Part shown: positions 11,262 through 24,267 of the stretch, piece after piece
Position numbering within the stretch: position 1 is the first letter of the stretch
Layout of the letters: every line of letters begins with the position of its first letter
Assembly (NCBI GenBank): GCA_034440575.1
Contig: JAOTOL010001636.1
Coordinates: 1,543,501 to 1,607,500 of the forward strand
DNA: 64,000 nucleotides
Direction of reading: 5' to 3'
Origin: Imbricaverruca yamaguchii
Taxonomy: Eukaryota; Arthropoda; Thecostraca; Neoverrucidae
Translations under genes and position numbers: made by a program
The notes under the pieces: model-generated
What the model saw: the letters and a program-made list of their open reading frames with translations, nothing else
What the model was told of the DNA's origin: nothing
Databases searched by the model: none

Positions 11262-12625
11262 CTGACTGCGGCGACACGACTTTGCCAACGACACGACTGC
11301 GACGACACGACTGCGACTACACGACTGCGACACGACTGCGACGACACGACTGCGACGACACGACTGCGACGACACGACTGCGACGACACGACTGCGACGA
11401 CACGACTGCGACGACACGACTGCGACTACACGACTGCGACTACACGACTGCGACTACACGACTGCGACGACACGACTGCGACGACACGACTGCGACGACA
11501 CGACTGCGACGACACGACTGCGACTACACGACTGCGACGACACGACTGCGACGACACGACTGCGACGACACGACTGCGACGACACGACTGCGACACACGA
11601 CTGCGACGACACGACTGCGACGACACGACTGCGAACGACTGCGACGACACGACTGCGACGACACGACTGCGACTGACTGCGACACGACTGCGACGACACG
11701 ACTGCGACGACACGACTGCGACGACACGACTGCGACTACACGACTGCGACGACACGACTGCGACGACACGACTGCGACGACACGACTGCGGCACACGACT
11801 GCGACGACACGACTGCGACGACACGACTGCGACGACACGACTGCGACGACACGACTGCGACGACACGACTGCGACGACACGACTGCGACGACACGACTGC
11901 GACGACACGACTGCGACGACACGACTGCGACGACACGACTGCGACGACACGACTGCGACGACACGACTGCGACGACACGACTGCGACGACACGACTGCGA
12001 CGACACGACTGCGACGACACGACTGCGACGACACGACTGCGACGACACGACTGCGACGACACGACTGCGACGACACGACTGCGACGACACGACTGCGACG
12101 ACACGACTGCGACGACACGACTGCGACGACACGACTGCGACGACACGACTGATGCGACGACACGACTGCGACGACACGACTGCGACGACACGACTGCGAC
12201 GACACGACTGTGACGACACGACTGCGACGACACGACTGCGACGACACGACTGCCACGACACGACTGCGACTACACGACTGCGACGACACGACTGCGACGA
12301 CACGACTGCGACGACACGACTGCGACACGACTGCGACGACACGACTGGACGACACGACTGCCACGACACGACTGCGACGACACGACTGCGACGACACGAC
12401 TGTGACGACACGACTGCGACGACACGACTGCGGCGACACGACTGTGACGACACGATTACGACGACACGACTGCGACCGACGACACGACTGCGACGACACG
12501 ACTGCGACGACACGACTGAACGACTCACGACTGCGACGACACGACTGCGACGACACGACTGCGACGACACGACTGCGACGACACGACTGCGACGACACGA
12601 CTGCGACGACACGACTGCGACGTGA
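11262..12625. repeat. 14-bp minisatellite, about 95 copies
   Basis: Nearly uninterrupted repeats of GCGACGACACGACT run for 1.36 kb, with scattered variants (CTAC for CGAC, small deletions). The + strand is very poor in T. Diverged relatives such as GACTGCAATAATTGCGACGCG continue to about 12800, so the array has decayed on that side. The unit is not a multiple of three and lacks stops in all frames, so the 400-codon frames are artefacts. From 12800 to 13900 I see only a TATC-rich patch. Confidence 0.95.
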
Positions 12626-13719
12626 CCTTAATGCGACACCAAGAGGTTCGATCGGCTTGCCCGCGGCACGAAGTGAATGCAACTACTGTATTATGCTCCG
12701 ACCTTATTGCTGTACGGCATAGCTGTGACTGCAATAATTGCGACGCGACAGCAAAACACTTTACTAACTCTATTGTTGCACGGTACGACTGCGAATATAT
12801 GATCATGGATCACCTCAAACGTACGGATGCTCGATCACGTACAGCCTACAGATGTTTGATTGCTTAAAACCTATAGATGTTTGATCGCATGTTTGATCTA
12901 CGTATGTTGGAACGCGGAAACCTACAGATGTTTGGCGGCGTATGGCTGCTCATCACATCCGAGTGGTGTGATCCATTTGTGCTACGTTTATCGTATTTGA
13001 CGATTTTTCCTCTTTTCACTGTTTGGCGGATGATTTTACTGGACAAGGCCGAAGACACCTTTCCGCCTGGTGCAGTCTAGTGGCTGTCGCCATGCGCCGT
13101 TGGGGACTGTGGTGTGTCCCGACCAAACAGACAGCCGCGCTTAACGTGTTCGCGACACACGCAACACGGCGGCGCCACTTACCGGGCGATAACTAGCTGA
13201 CTCACCGCCGCCGTCGTCAGACTGAAGAAGAAAACAGGCTACCGCCGCCGCGCAGCTCCACATTGACGCTCGTAGCACGCTAGAGGCCGATATCACCACG
13301 TCTTATGATTGTTGTCCGAGGTAAATCGTAAGCAGTCCAAGGTGCCGTGTTGAAGTTTAGCGCACGCTGCGATAATTGGCTGTGCATTGTGAAAATATGA
13401 AGATCACACTGCTTCCTTGAATGTATATTTGTGGGATCCCTACTCGGCAAGTCTTGTAGAGCACATATTAAGACAAACACGCACGCTATGCATACGACAG
13501 GGGTTCCATTTTGTGGCGCCTATAATGGGCAAACCTTTCCACTTTGCTTTGCAGACAGTACCAATGTACTGTACTGTATGCATATAAATGTATTGCATGC
13601 CAATGTACTGTATACAAGGTGTAAGATCGTTTTCCATGAATGGTCTGAAAACCGGTAACGTGAAATTTCTTTAATTGTCCGCGTGCATGGTAATCTGACC
13701 AGGTGATGTCTATCTGATA

Positions 13720-13765
13720 CTTAGGATATCTATATCTGATATCTATATATCTATATCTGCACACT
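13720..13765. repeat. TATC/TATA-rich microsatellite
   Basis: ATCTATAT-type runs recur here. No other feature is visible between 12800 and 13900. Confidence 0.6.
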
Positions 13766-13899
13766 CAAAGGCTCATCTCATCCATGGCTCATAACCACAT
13801 GCTGGCGATTCGACTGAGCAGCCTGGAGTGAAGCAAGTGGTGGTTGTGTAAAAACGTGTTGTTTCAGACCGTTAGTGCGCCATTGAGAAACGCCTCAGT

Positions 13900-14390
13900 C
13901 TGCTGCTAGGGACCGTGTTGTGGACGTTCCCAGTCTTCTGTTGATGGCCGTGTTGTGGACCGCCCCAGCCTGCTGTTGATAATCGTGTTGCTGACCGCCC
14001 CAGCCTGTTGTTGATGGCCGTCTTGTGGACCGCCCCAGCCTGTTGTTGATGATTGTGTTGTGAACGCCCCAGCCTGTTGTTGATGGTCGTGTTGTGGACC
14101 GCCCCAGCCTGCTGTTGATGGTCGTGTTGTGGACGCCCCCAGCCTGTTGATTGTCGTGTTGTGGACGGGTCCAGCCTGCTGTTGATGGTCGTGTTGTGGA
14201 CAGGTCCAGCCTGTTGTTGATGGTACCGGTTGCCGGTTGTGACGGGTCCAGCCTGTTGTTGATGGTCGTGTTGTGGACGGGTCCAGCCTGCTGTTGATGG
14301 TCGTGTTGTGGACGGGTCCAGCCTGCTGTTGATGGTCGTGTTGTGGACGGGTCCAGCCTGCTGTTGATGGTCGTGTTGTGGACAGGTCGG
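13900..14390. repeat. 35-bp minisatellite, about 13 copies
   Basis: The unit contains CCAGCCTGCTGTTGATGG and TCGTGTTGTGGAC. The spacing of 35 bp is exact between 14281 and 14386. The left copies (CGCCCCAGCC type) and right copies (CGGGTCCAGCC type) form two subfamilies. Confidence 0.92.
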
Positions 14391-14421
14391 CAGTGTTCCG
14401 CCGGTACCGAGTCTGCCGGCT

Positions 14422-14868
14422 GCCAGATGAGCCACCCGGGACCCGGTATTGTCGCCCGTGCGGCTCTGTATTGGCCGGTCGGCGGTCCTCGGGGGTGGCA
14501 GTGGCAGGGTGGGGGAGACAGGCCGCCGGTGGTGACCAGATGAGCCACCCGGGACCCGGTATTGTCGCCCGAGCGGCTCTGTATTGGCCGGTCGGCGGTC
14601 CTCGGGGGTGGCAGTGGCAGGGTGGGGGAGACAGGCCGCCGGTGGTGACCAGATGAGCCACCCGGGACCCGGTATTGTCGCCCGAGCGGCTCTGTATTGG
14701 CCGGTCGGCGGTCCTCGGGGGTGGCAGTGGCAGGGTGGGGGAGACAGGCCGCCGGTGGTGACCAGATGAGCCACCCGGGACCCGGTATTGTCGCCCGAGC
14801 GGCTCTGTATTGGCCGGTCGGCGGTCCCGGGGGTGGCAGTGGCAGGGTGGGAGACGGTGCCGCCTCCG
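14422..14868. repeat. 113-bp tandem repeat, four copies
   Basis: AGATGAGCCACCCGGGACCC recurs at 14425, 14538, 14651 and 14764, exactly 113 bp apart. The copies are almost identical apart from a small deletion in the last, so the array is young. It directly follows the 35-bp array. From 14870 to 15500 nothing else is supported. Confidence 0.95.
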
Positions 14869-15504
14869 CGCTGCTTCAAATCACATCAGCAGCGTCTGGG
14901 CTGCCATCTGCACCGCCCACGCCAGCTAAACAGGTGGCGCGCTAACGGCCGGCCGGCTATTTCATGCCACGGCAGATCGGTTATTCTGACCCTCTGCAGG
15001 TTACCAAGACAGCCTGCAGGTGGCATGGCAACGGCATGGCGGCATGTATGCGTTATGCTGACTACATATTATTTTGGTTATGCATATAACGGTTATTTTT
15101 GCGCAATTTGGGATATTTCAACGGCCAATCGGTTTTTATCGGCGTGCGAATTATTAGAGCGGCAGAAAGCTTATCCTGGCTGCCTGGGGATTGCAGCGCG
15201 GATCGGCTATTTTAATGGTCTGCATAATATTACCACCATAACGCGGGTACCGTAGCAGTGCTGGTCAGCGGGGCAAGTTGTAAAAAACGCGAGTGAAGTC
15301 GAATTATCGATGAGACTCCATGTATATTAGTCATATTGAAAGACGCATTTCCTTGGCTGTTTCTACAACCGCCCGCCTTTACGTATGTATGCAGAACTGA
15401 AGCGATATCGGGTGTGATACATTGATCAATTTGCGCTCCCAAAAGCAAAAACAACGCACGTCATCCCTCGCTGGACCTCAAGCCGAGACCACAAAACCGA
15501 AGAC

Positions 15505-15670
15505 GTTACGATCTCCCAGCCGGGATGGGCGGCCTGTGTCGGCTGTGTTACAAACCAGATACGCTACCCTCTCCCACCCCGGATGGTTGGCGGGGATCGG
15601 CTGTGTTGCGAGCCAAACACGTTGCGATTTGCCGGCCGGAGTGGGTGGTGGGGGTCGGCTGTGCTGTGGG
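15505..15670. repeat. Degenerate repeat of about 75 bp, three copies
   Basis: Phrases such as GGTCGGCTGTG or GATCGGCTGTG followed by CAAAC/CCAGATACG recur three times. The segment 15700-16560 has no supported feature. Confidence 0.5.
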
Positions 15671-16589
15671 ATCCACAGCTGCTGCCCATTTATCCTGTCC
15701 GTGTACACGGCAAGGTGGCCGCGAGACTCTTTCCTGGAATAGAAGCTGAGAATGCTTCAGCATGTATATTGGGATGCTGGTGTGTTGCGGTGTGATTGTG
15801 ACGCTGTAATGTTGGAAAGTTCATCAATGCCAACTGCGGAAATACCGCGGAATTTCCTCCTCGCAGCGCGGCGTTTCATCGGTACTGACTTTCGCCCTGG
15901 GTTATGTAGATAGAGAGATGCGATCAACGGCGTCGCGTGACCGCACTGATGAGCTTTCGGTGCTACTGGAAGCACTTTGTGTGCCTCTTATTGGACTTTC
16001 TAGATCAGGTGAAGCATGCCAATGTCGAAGTTCAGCCGTCCACCCAGGCTTCGTCGTATTTTTCGAGCTCTGTTGGAAAACATGTAATTTTGTGTTTCAA
16101 TATCCATGGTGTTCAGTTCAGTTTAATATCGTGGTAACTGAAGACCTGCTGTAGTACACTGATGCGCGCAAAGGTGAAGGGTCAGCGATCAGGTATCAAT
16201 GTCTAGTACCTGGAAATATGTGATGAGCCGTTGAAACCGACGATTTTCAAAGCATGTTTTACTCAGGAAAAGATGTTGTTTCATGAAATGAGAGCTAAAT
16301 ATGTTCCCAATGTTTGATGTTTTTGGAAGAAGTCCGCAATCATATTATTTTAGAGGGAATATTTTGCTCTTTTTTAAAACCAGAATTGTTAACTGAAGTG
16401 TTGAACCCGAAGTTATTTCAGAACCGAACAAATTGCAGTGGGTTAGCCCCATTTGGACATTACAGTAGTCCGTATTTTAGCCATCAGAGCGACTGCGATA
16501 TGTGCATTCTTTGTGCGTTTCCAGTCACACCAGTCATCTTAACCAGCACACCAGTCATCTTAACTCACAATCCCCCACTTTCTGCATAA

Positions 16590-16745
16590 CAGGCTATGAA
16601 AACTATGGAGGTGAAAACCATCGGGTTCCGAAAACTACGGAGGTGAAAACCTTCCCTTTCTATACGACTGGCTTGGAAAACTACAAAGGTGAAAGCCGTC
16701 ACTTTTTTACACGACCGATTCAGAAAACTACGACGGTGATTGAGC
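16590..16745. repeat. Dispersed core GAAAACTAC-GAGGTGAAAACC, four copies
   Basis: The core GAAAACTAYGGAGGTGAAA or close variants occurs near 16596, 16627, 16675 and 16724 with unequal, unrelated spacers of about 12 to 30 bp. This is not an ordinary head-to-tail minisatellite. From 16760 to 17085 nothing else is seen. Confidence 0.5.
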
Positions 16746-17084
16746 GACTGCAAGCATCTCACATTGGCCTATATCTGACTTGGAGGGCGAATCAAAAAGG
16801 GAACCAAGACTTCTTGTTGGGCAAAATCTACAACACTGCAAGTGTTAGGAAATATTGAGCGAATGAGCATTGCTCCTTATTTATGCTATTTTATGCAATT
16901 GCTGATATTTCATTTTGTCCTTTGTCGGCTGAAAGACAAGTTCTGCTGTTGCCTTCTGTCACGCCTGCTATCAGCACCATATCAATGCCCCGCGTGCGGT
17001 ATGGCCGACAACTCCTGCCCGTCCCATCAGTGTGAAGCTTAGCTCATCTTCGCTAGCGCCACGGCCTTCCAATGTCTGGCAGTG

Positions 17085-17560
17085 TTGGCCGGCTACCATA
17101 CACATAACAGAACCCGAGGCCGCCTGGACACCGACCGGCGAACACGCAAGGTCGGGTCTACCATGACACGTCATTATAACAGAACTCGAGGCCGCCGTCT
17201 GGCAGTGTCGGCCGGCGAACACGCATGGTCGGGTCTACCATGACACGTCATTATAACAGAACTCGAGGCCGCCTGGACACCGACCGGCGAACACGCAAGG
17301 TCGGGTCTACCATGACACGTCATTATAACAGAACTCGAGGCCGCCTGGACACCGACCGGCGAACACGCATGGTCGGGTCTACCATGACACGTCATTATAA
17401 CAGAACTCGAGGCCGCCTGGACACCGACCGGCGAACACGCAAGGTCGGGTCTACCATGACACGTCATTATAACAGAACTCGAGGCCGCCTGGACACCGAC
17501 CGGCGAACACGCATGGTCGGGTCTACCATGACACGTCATTAAAGCAGAATTCGAGGCCAT
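17085..17560. repeat. 72-bp minisatellite with alternating variants
   Basis: GTCGGGTCTACCATGACACG recurs every 72 bp at 17228, 17300, 17372, 17444 and 17516. The two bases before GGTCGGG alternate (CGCAAGG, CGCATGG) through six successive units, so the real unit is a 144-bp dimer. Because 72 is a multiple of three, a false 24-residue repeat frame is open. The flank 17575-18230 has two weak direct duplications (about 17600-17700 and 18070-18210) and no gene. Confidence 0.92.
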
Positions 17561-18244
17561 CTGGACACCTGCCATCGTTCTGGCTCTTTTAGTTTTCTAC
17601 TGCGAGCGGCTGGCAATGGTGCGTTGCTGGTATTCTGTTATGGGTGGCTGACGATGGTGCGTGATTAGTATTCCATTGTGGGCTGTTGACGGTGGTGTGT
17701 GTGTTTGTTATTATATTGTTATATTGGTTAGTAGGCTCAAGTTTATTGACCGTTTTTACACTAGTGCTCATGTGATAACAGTGTATCCAGTGTTAAGCCT
17801 GGAACGCTTTTTATGGCCTTATTTCCCCAATAGTTACACAATTACCCGACTGCAATATATTGTGCTGGTGTGATGCGTATTGTCGCGTCTCGGTTCGTAA
17901 GTGCCTCATCATTCTTCTGTTTTTTTCTTCGAGGTCACCCGGTTGAGTGGTTTTCCCCGCCAACGCCAGGTCAGAAAACAATGAGGACGGCGGGATTATC
18001 TGCAGCCTGAAACATGGTGTGTAACTAGGCCGATGCGTCGGCCTTGACTTTTTCAGCAGAACGGCGTGGTTAGAACTTGCTCACCACAGAACTTCCGATC
18101 AAGTGAGCAGAGGCGATGCCCACAGTGGCAGTGATTGGACATTGCTCACCACTGAAATACTTATAGAGTGAACAGAGGTGGTGAGGGTAATGGCAGTGAT
18201 TGTAATGATGGTATGATAATATAACGTTTAATGACGAAACCACT

Positions 18245-18409
18245 CTGGGACGAGTAGCCTAGAGGTAAGTCGCTCGTCTCACAATCGAAAGGTTGTGGGT
18301 TCGAATCTAACCCGTCGCTCCTCTTCGCCCGCGGTCAATCGGCGTCAGAGATTGGCGGCGCTACATGACTCAACGGTCGATGTGTCGTAAAACCAATACC
18401 CATCCAACC
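18245..18409 (+). mobile_element. tRNA-derived SINE with LINE-like 3' tail
   Basis: The insertion is bounded by direct repeats GACGAAACCACT (18233-18244) and GACGAAATCACT (18410-18421), a 12-bp target-site duplication with one transition. The head carries a perfect pol III A box, TAGCCTAGAGG, at about 18255-18265, and a B box, GGTTCGAATCT, at about 18298-18308. The 3' part from about 18356 (GGCGCTACATGA, GGTCGATG, TAAAACCAATA) matches the 3' tail of the I-type LINE at 7372-7424. The total of 165 bp is a normal SINE length. From 18422 to 19690 I see no other feature. Confidence 0.85.
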
Positions 18410-19699
18410 GACGAAATCACTATGATCATACATCGCCTCATATGCCAGCGTCACTCATATTTCTGCTGTTTATTGGTTACGTTGTAATATTAAATTGATT
18501 TGGGTACCATGCCTGAGGATTGCTTGCTGCGTATCCATACAAACACAGTCAGACACTGCATACACCACAGAGGCTCCATTGTTCCGCATTATTGCGGGAC
18601 TGCACATGCTTGCTTCCTGGTTCTCCGTCGAGGCTTGTAGTTATACGATTATCTCTTTTATTTTCAATGGCTCGACTTTCAAAATGGTGGGATAAAAAGC
18701 AATGTAAGGGAACTGGGTACTATCTTGATGAATTCGTGGTTAATTTGTATTCGTTATGTGGGGTCGGACGAGTACCATGCGTTACTTTAAGCTACATTTG
18801 TCATTTCGCATGATCATGTGCGTGCGCAGTGGGCTGCTTTACTTGTGTTCCTGTCTTGTATTGATATTGATTGCCGAATTTCTATGTGTAGATATGCTAA
18901 ATGAACCAATGCGAATATGGTATCTTCGAAGATAAGTGTTGTCTTGATAGCACAGGTTTAGTCTTGAAATTCCCTCTTAACGGCTTCACGCATGCCTGCT
19001 CCCAGAATGTCCCGTTTGGCAGCGCTGCAGGTTCTGTGGACAGCAAATGTCCACGCTTGACGTATATCGAACCCATTGCCATTTGATAGCCGCTCCCCAG
19101 TGCGATCATTGCAGTACGCCTCAGATCATTGAACGTCTGCTGAACTGTACATTATGTTTAGCCAATGCAATCCCAATGCAGCGAAGCACCGCCGTCAATG
19201 ATATTGAGCCCAACCTGGCGACAGGCTGGGAAGTGATACCGTTCAGGTTTTCTTTGTACTTTAAAATAGCAAGTCAGCTGTACTAGCGCAGCATATTTAT
19301 GTCGTTTGGATTTCCCCGCATTGTGTGCGGGGGACTTCCCCGCACTGGATTTCCCCGCACTGTACTCTGGCGCACTAATTTTTTTTAAATTCCATACCCA
19401 TTAATAGGTAGGCAGGAGTGCCCTTCTATACCTGTGCCACCTAATTACGTTAAATTCCAAGGGTGAGAGGTAGGTCGTGGTGAGCAAATCAAGGCAGGTC
19501 ACACCACTCCCCGCTCCTGTTTCTTGCTGGACAGATCCCGCCACCAGATATTAGTAAAAGATGTTCCTGAAGCCCTCTCAGAAAATTAGCAATGCTAGTA
19601 ACGTCTTCGAGGGCTCCAGGAAAATAACTGCTATGGGTGTTAATGGGGAAATAATGCAAAATCATAATCTTGCACATGCATTTCCTAAACTACTACTAC

Positions 19700-21330
19700 A
19701 CTAAGGAGAAAGGACGAACCAAGTATGAACAAGAAGAAAGAAAAGAAAAGATGATTCTTAAACTAAAATGTCCAAATGATACCAGATCACATGCATATCA
19801 CATTACCATTACCAACATTCATTGAAAAAGTTCATATTTTCCAGTAATGTATTGTCTGATGTGTTTTTTTTCAAGATTATTTTACTCCTAGGTACATCGT
19901 CAATCCTGTGGAAGTGAGAGCAGATTATTTTATTCCAGGCTTTTGGTGCAATAAAGGGCAATGAAAGCATACTATAATTCATATCAGAAAAGGGTATTTG
20001 AAAATGTTGCCTAACTCTGAGGCCATCTTGTTCATGAAGTTGAAACATATTAGAAAGAGGTGCTGGTAATGATTTATTTATAAAACCTAACATGATGTAA
20101 ATACATTGTTCATAAACTATGTCCAGAAATTTTAGAACTATGTTTAATAAACAATTTATTTGTATGGTATAAATAAGGTTTCTTATCAGCAATCCTAATA
20201 ACACGCTTCTTAGCTTCTTCGTAGCTTAATAATCTTGTCGAGCCTATAGCGGTATGTACTTCCCCAGACAACAGCACAGTAATTTAGATATGGCAATATT
20301 AAAGAATTATACGGAAGAAGCACTTCACAAGTTGATAAAAAGTACCTAGACTTGCCTATAATTCCAATATTCCTGCTAAGTTTTGAAGAGATGGCATTTA
20401 TATGGCTTTTCGATGTCATGTCTTCATCAATGAATACACCTAAATATTTTATACAGCTATACCTTATAATATTGGAATTATTTATTTTGACACGAAGGTC
20501 ATCACATGGTTTCCTGGAAAAAAAAATTATATCCAGTCTTCTCAGCATTAATAGATAATCTGTTGGTATGAAACCATGAAATTATTTTGGGTATTACTTC
20601 ATTTAATTTACTTTGTAATTCAGAATGATCATTAGCTGTAATAGTTACGGTAGTGTCGTCTGCAAATAGGTAAAAGCTAGCCAAATTGGAAACATTGCAG
20701 AGATCGTTAATGTATAGAGTTAATAGCAGAGGTCCAAGAATCGAACCATGAGGAACACTTTTGTGATATGTGATGGTTGGGAGATGATGTCGTGTATATT
20801 GGTTCTTTGAGATCTATTTGATAGGTATGAGGTTAACAGTTTATATATATTACCTCGAAAGCCAATAAAGTTCAATTTTTGTAACAAAATACTGATGCTG
20901 ATTGTGTCAAAGTTTTTTTTTTTTAATCTAGATAGAGTACAAACTAATTTATTATTTACAAGGGATTTAGTTACTTCGTTATGCATCAGGGCAATTGGCA
21001 TGTATGCGCTGTGTTTTTTCTGAAGCCAAATTGCAATGGGTGCATGATACTGTTTTCATTTAGAAATGATGATACCCAAAGGTGTATTAATCTTTCGAGT
21101 ACTTTCGAAAATACTGGTAGTAAAAGGATTGGCCTATAAATAGTAAATTTATTATTTTCCCCTGATTTATATACAGGAATTATAACTGCAGATTTCAATG
21201 CATCAGGGAATATTGCAGTGTTCAGACAAAGATTAAAGAAATATGTTAGATGTTGCAAAATACTTCTACATGTTCCAATACAAATGTTTGTACTAATTTT
21301 ATCCATACCTCCACAAACAGGGTGTAAAGA
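19700..21330 (-). mobile_element. Decayed 5'-truncated LINE (reverse transcriptase)
   Basis: On the - strand a non-LTR reverse transcriptase can be followed through several frames. VIIPVYKSGE and a GFRKNTAHT-like finger block lie near 21100-21180, YLSNRSQRT near 20800-20830, and FADDTT (the catalytic FADD box) near 20660. KYLGVFID and YCAVVWG follow in the C-terminal part, 20210-20548. A further stretch with ending FINKSLP/APKAWNKI lies at 19809-20204. The order is that of Jockey/CR1/L2-type elements, which I cannot separate by eye. Frameshifts break it into at least five pieces. The 3' end may be the GGTAATGGTAATG repeat near 19803. The segment is AT-rich compared with its surroundings, and AT-rich sequence without a recognisable gene continues to about 22380. 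Confidence 0.8.
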
Positions 21331-22489
21331 CTTTCATAACATATGGTACATCTTTCATAACATGTGGTACAGATGGATTGTGGTATGCGCATGCTATTGG
21401 AATCTCATACAACCCCAGCCTCAAGTTATTGCAAGCTTGACATGATATGATCAAATTCATCAAATTGATGATTGCTTTGAAATTAAAAAGTGCACAAGTG
21501 TATAGGTCCCCAGCGTCCAGGTTAAAATATTAAAACTGGTGCTTTTTCAGCAACCCACATGCATGCATACACACATTCACTCGACTTGTACCGAAGTTGG
21601 TCCAATAGCACAATGGCAGACCCATTCGGTACTAGCCTTGGGGCTTGATGCAAGTTAAATGTCACGTTGATCACCCAAAAGTATCAAGTCAAGCAAGCAT
21701 CAACAACTTGTACCAGTGAGGATATCACTGTTGGCATTTGGGTAGCAGTGTGTGGTTGCATGCCATGCAATGTTCCTCATTGCAGGCAATATAGAAATAA
21801 ATGTCATAAAAGCACATTGACCAATACTCCAACCTTGAACAACCCGCTCTACCTGACCCTGACTCCAGGAAAGTGCTATGCATCAGTGCTATGCATGTGA
21901 TTAAAAATTTGTTTGATATGTAGCATGTGCGCAAAAACTGTATCATCCTTGAACGGACATTTTTAATCGAGAGATAATATCTTAATCTATTGAATATTAG
22001 TTTTGATTTACGGTTAGTTTCGTCTTGCATGCAAAATTAGTATTGATTTTATGCAAAAGGACAGTAAGGCATGTCATCTTATATTGTGCAAGTTCCTGGC
22101 ATTCTATTTATTGTGGATCCATCCTGAATTCAAAGCTGATACATCGCTGCCCCAGGGAGGGAGGGGAAGCTGCTGACATCTGACGCCAATTGGTACTAGT
22201 CAGCTGTGTTATTGTATTGCTATAGTGATATTTAGAAGCAACAGTTGATTATACTAATGTAAATGTTATTTTTAAGTGTGACTGCTGCTTAGTTTTCTGT
22301 TCAAATCATGTAGTAGATACTCTGATATACTATGCGCGGGGTTTCCTAGCCAAACGGGGTATATCTTCTTTCTGCGATTCTAGCGTCCATCATCATTATG
22401 TACGTGAGCAGGCATTATGCAAAAGAAAGGTGCTTTGTATTCTCGAGATCAAAGCGAGCCACTGGCCGATTCTGAGACTGGCGGGAGCA

Positions 22490-22590
22490 CGACGGTCGGA
22501 GGCGGTGCTGCAGTTCGGCAGACTCGCAGCTCGACAGAATCGCAGCTCGGCAGACTCGCAGCTCGACAGACTCGCAGCGCCGTCGATGAC
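22490..22590. repeat. Short tandem repeat (CGCAGCTCGACAGACT)
   Basis: GACTCGCAGCTCGACAG-like units recur about five times. From 22600 to 23300 no other feature is supported. Confidence 0.6.
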
Positions 22591-23324
22591 GGACTGCCTG
22601 CTCAGTCGGTACACTGGTCGCCTCTGACTACCCAAAACTGTTTTCGTGGATTGCGTCGGATGTATGTGAGCCAGTTTACCGCAACTTCCCCCAGACAAAC
22701 ATGTCGTTAGTGTAAATTATCCACTTTGCTTGAACCCCTGACACAACGTATTTGTCCGGAAAGCAGTTTTCCGTTACCGTGGCTTCCTCGAAGGACCGAC
22801 ACATGCCCACGGCCACTAAAGAAAAGAGAAAAGCAGCTGGTCGCGCCGCCGTTCGGTGTTGCCGTCTCCTCGGCGGCAGGCACCAGTCGTGGTCGGTACC
22901 GTCGGCGCAGCCCCACTAAACTGCTCCACGAATCGCCCCACTTACAGCCAGGCGGAACAATGATCGGGACGTCGAGTCGAAATCCCCGCCTGCGATGTGC
23001 GAATTAGTGCGGTGGGGACTCCGCGCGCCGTTATTTTCCCGTCTTAAATGGCACCGACCACTTGCAGCTCATCAAGATTATAGTTTCTGTTTGTAAATGC
23101 CTGTGGAATCCAGGAAGCTTATAGGTTTGATGCGCATAATGCATGCACCTGCTCTGCAGCATTTGTTTGACTTAGACTTGTCCAACTGTGTGAGCCACAG
23201 ACATAGACGTTGGGTGTAGCAACTTGGTGGGTTTGTGCCACTTCCACGAGCGTTTCTGAAATAGAGCCAATTAACCCCGTGACGGTGTCTGTAAATTATC
23301 GACTCTAGAATGACGCTCGTCGCC

Positions 23325-23375
23325 ATTTTTTATTGGCCGCTACATGACCAATGAAGTCGATGCCCAAATAACTAA
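23325..23375 (+). mobile_element. Micro-retroposon (LINE tail only, 51 bp)
   Basis: It contains CCGCTACATGACC, GTCGATG and CCCAAATAACTAA, the shared LINE/SINE tail with part of the hairpin's right arm lost. It is flanked by CTCGTCGCC (23316-23324) and CTCGTCCCC (23376-23384), a probable 9-bp target duplication. This is the least certain member of the set. Confidence 0.6.
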
Positions 23376-23407
23376 CTCGTCCCCCGCTTTTGTGCACGCT
23401 CCTTCCA

Positions 23408-23562
23408 CCATGGTCTCGGTTTCATATGGCCGCCGGCAGGACAGTGTCATCTGGCATGGTTTCGGTTTGCTATGGCCGCCGGCAGTACAGTGTCATCTGG
23501 CATGGTTTCGGTTTGCTATGGCCGCCGGCAGTACAGTGTCATCTGGCATGCTCTTGGTTTGC
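23408..23562. repeat. 51-bp repeat, three copies
   Basis: TATGGCCGCCGGCAG(T/G)ACAGTG followed by TCATCTGGCATGG recurs three times. Two more copies of the same unit lie at 24268-24350, about 0.85 kb away, so the unit flanks the LTR-like segment on both sides. Confidence 0.85.
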
Positions 23563-23864
23563 TATATTGCATGGTTCGGAATCTCAGGAATGCCCATCGT
23601 GCATCCGGCCGGTAAGCGTACCGCACACGCCAGAACTGGCCTATCTGTGAACTCGTCGGAGAATGTGGCCCTATCAAAACGTGGCATTCCCCACATACCC
23701 AGACGACCGCCTCTGGCCGGAAGGTAACCTGGCGGGTTGCTATGCCGCCAGGCGCCACGCCCCACACAGCTCTCGTCTGCACGGAAGCCAGTGCCGTCGC
23801 CCGCCCGGTGCAAGCACGTGGTACCTTTTGACCCCGTCACGCCCCCCGAGCAATGGCCGCTGTC

Positions 23865-24020
23865 TCGACTGACCAATCATGGTCCGGCATACAATATAGT
23901 CTACTGCGCCGCGCGAGTTCACCAATCAAAACGCTGCTTGTTAGAAATGCTGTATAGTCTAGGCTGTGTCGTATATATACCGGTGTTTGAGTGAAAATAA
24001 AAGAGGTAGAGAGGGTCTCA
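23865..24020 (+). promoter_or_regulatory. Possible solo-LTR or pol II promoter segment
   Basis: Two CCAAT boxes (GACCAATCA near 23871 and CACCAATCA near 23920) precede GTATATATACC near 23969. About 25 bases later comes AATAAAAG near 23997. A TATA box and a poly(A) signal this close are typical of a short LTR R region. I found no paired LTR, primer-binding site or gag/pol. A host promoter is possible but nothing coding follows. Confidence 0.3.
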
Positions 24021-24267
24021 GGAGACGCACAGAGACGGACGCTGGTCTTTGCACTGTACTGGGGTAACGCCCGGTCGCATCGGTCTACTGCGCTGACAGC
24101 TTGAGTCAGGAAGATTAGTGGCCGACTCCCACAGCTGTTTGGTTCTCGGAGCTTCTGAGCCGACGTGGCTAAAGCGCGAGCTGTCCTTTACCGAAACCTG
24201 AGATGTATCATAAATGCGCGGGTCCATGCATAGACTACCCACGGCCAGGGTATTAACTACCTGACAG

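Noticed and set aside
11237..12682. Open frames of over 400 codons on both strands
   Set aside because: Produced by the stop-free 14-bp repeat; low-complexity Asp/Thr/Arg or Ser/Arg/Val composition only.
13170..13215. Strong donor-like GGTAAGT and GGTGAGT on the - strand
   Set aside because: No open exon or acceptor accompanies them, and isolated donor-like strings are common.
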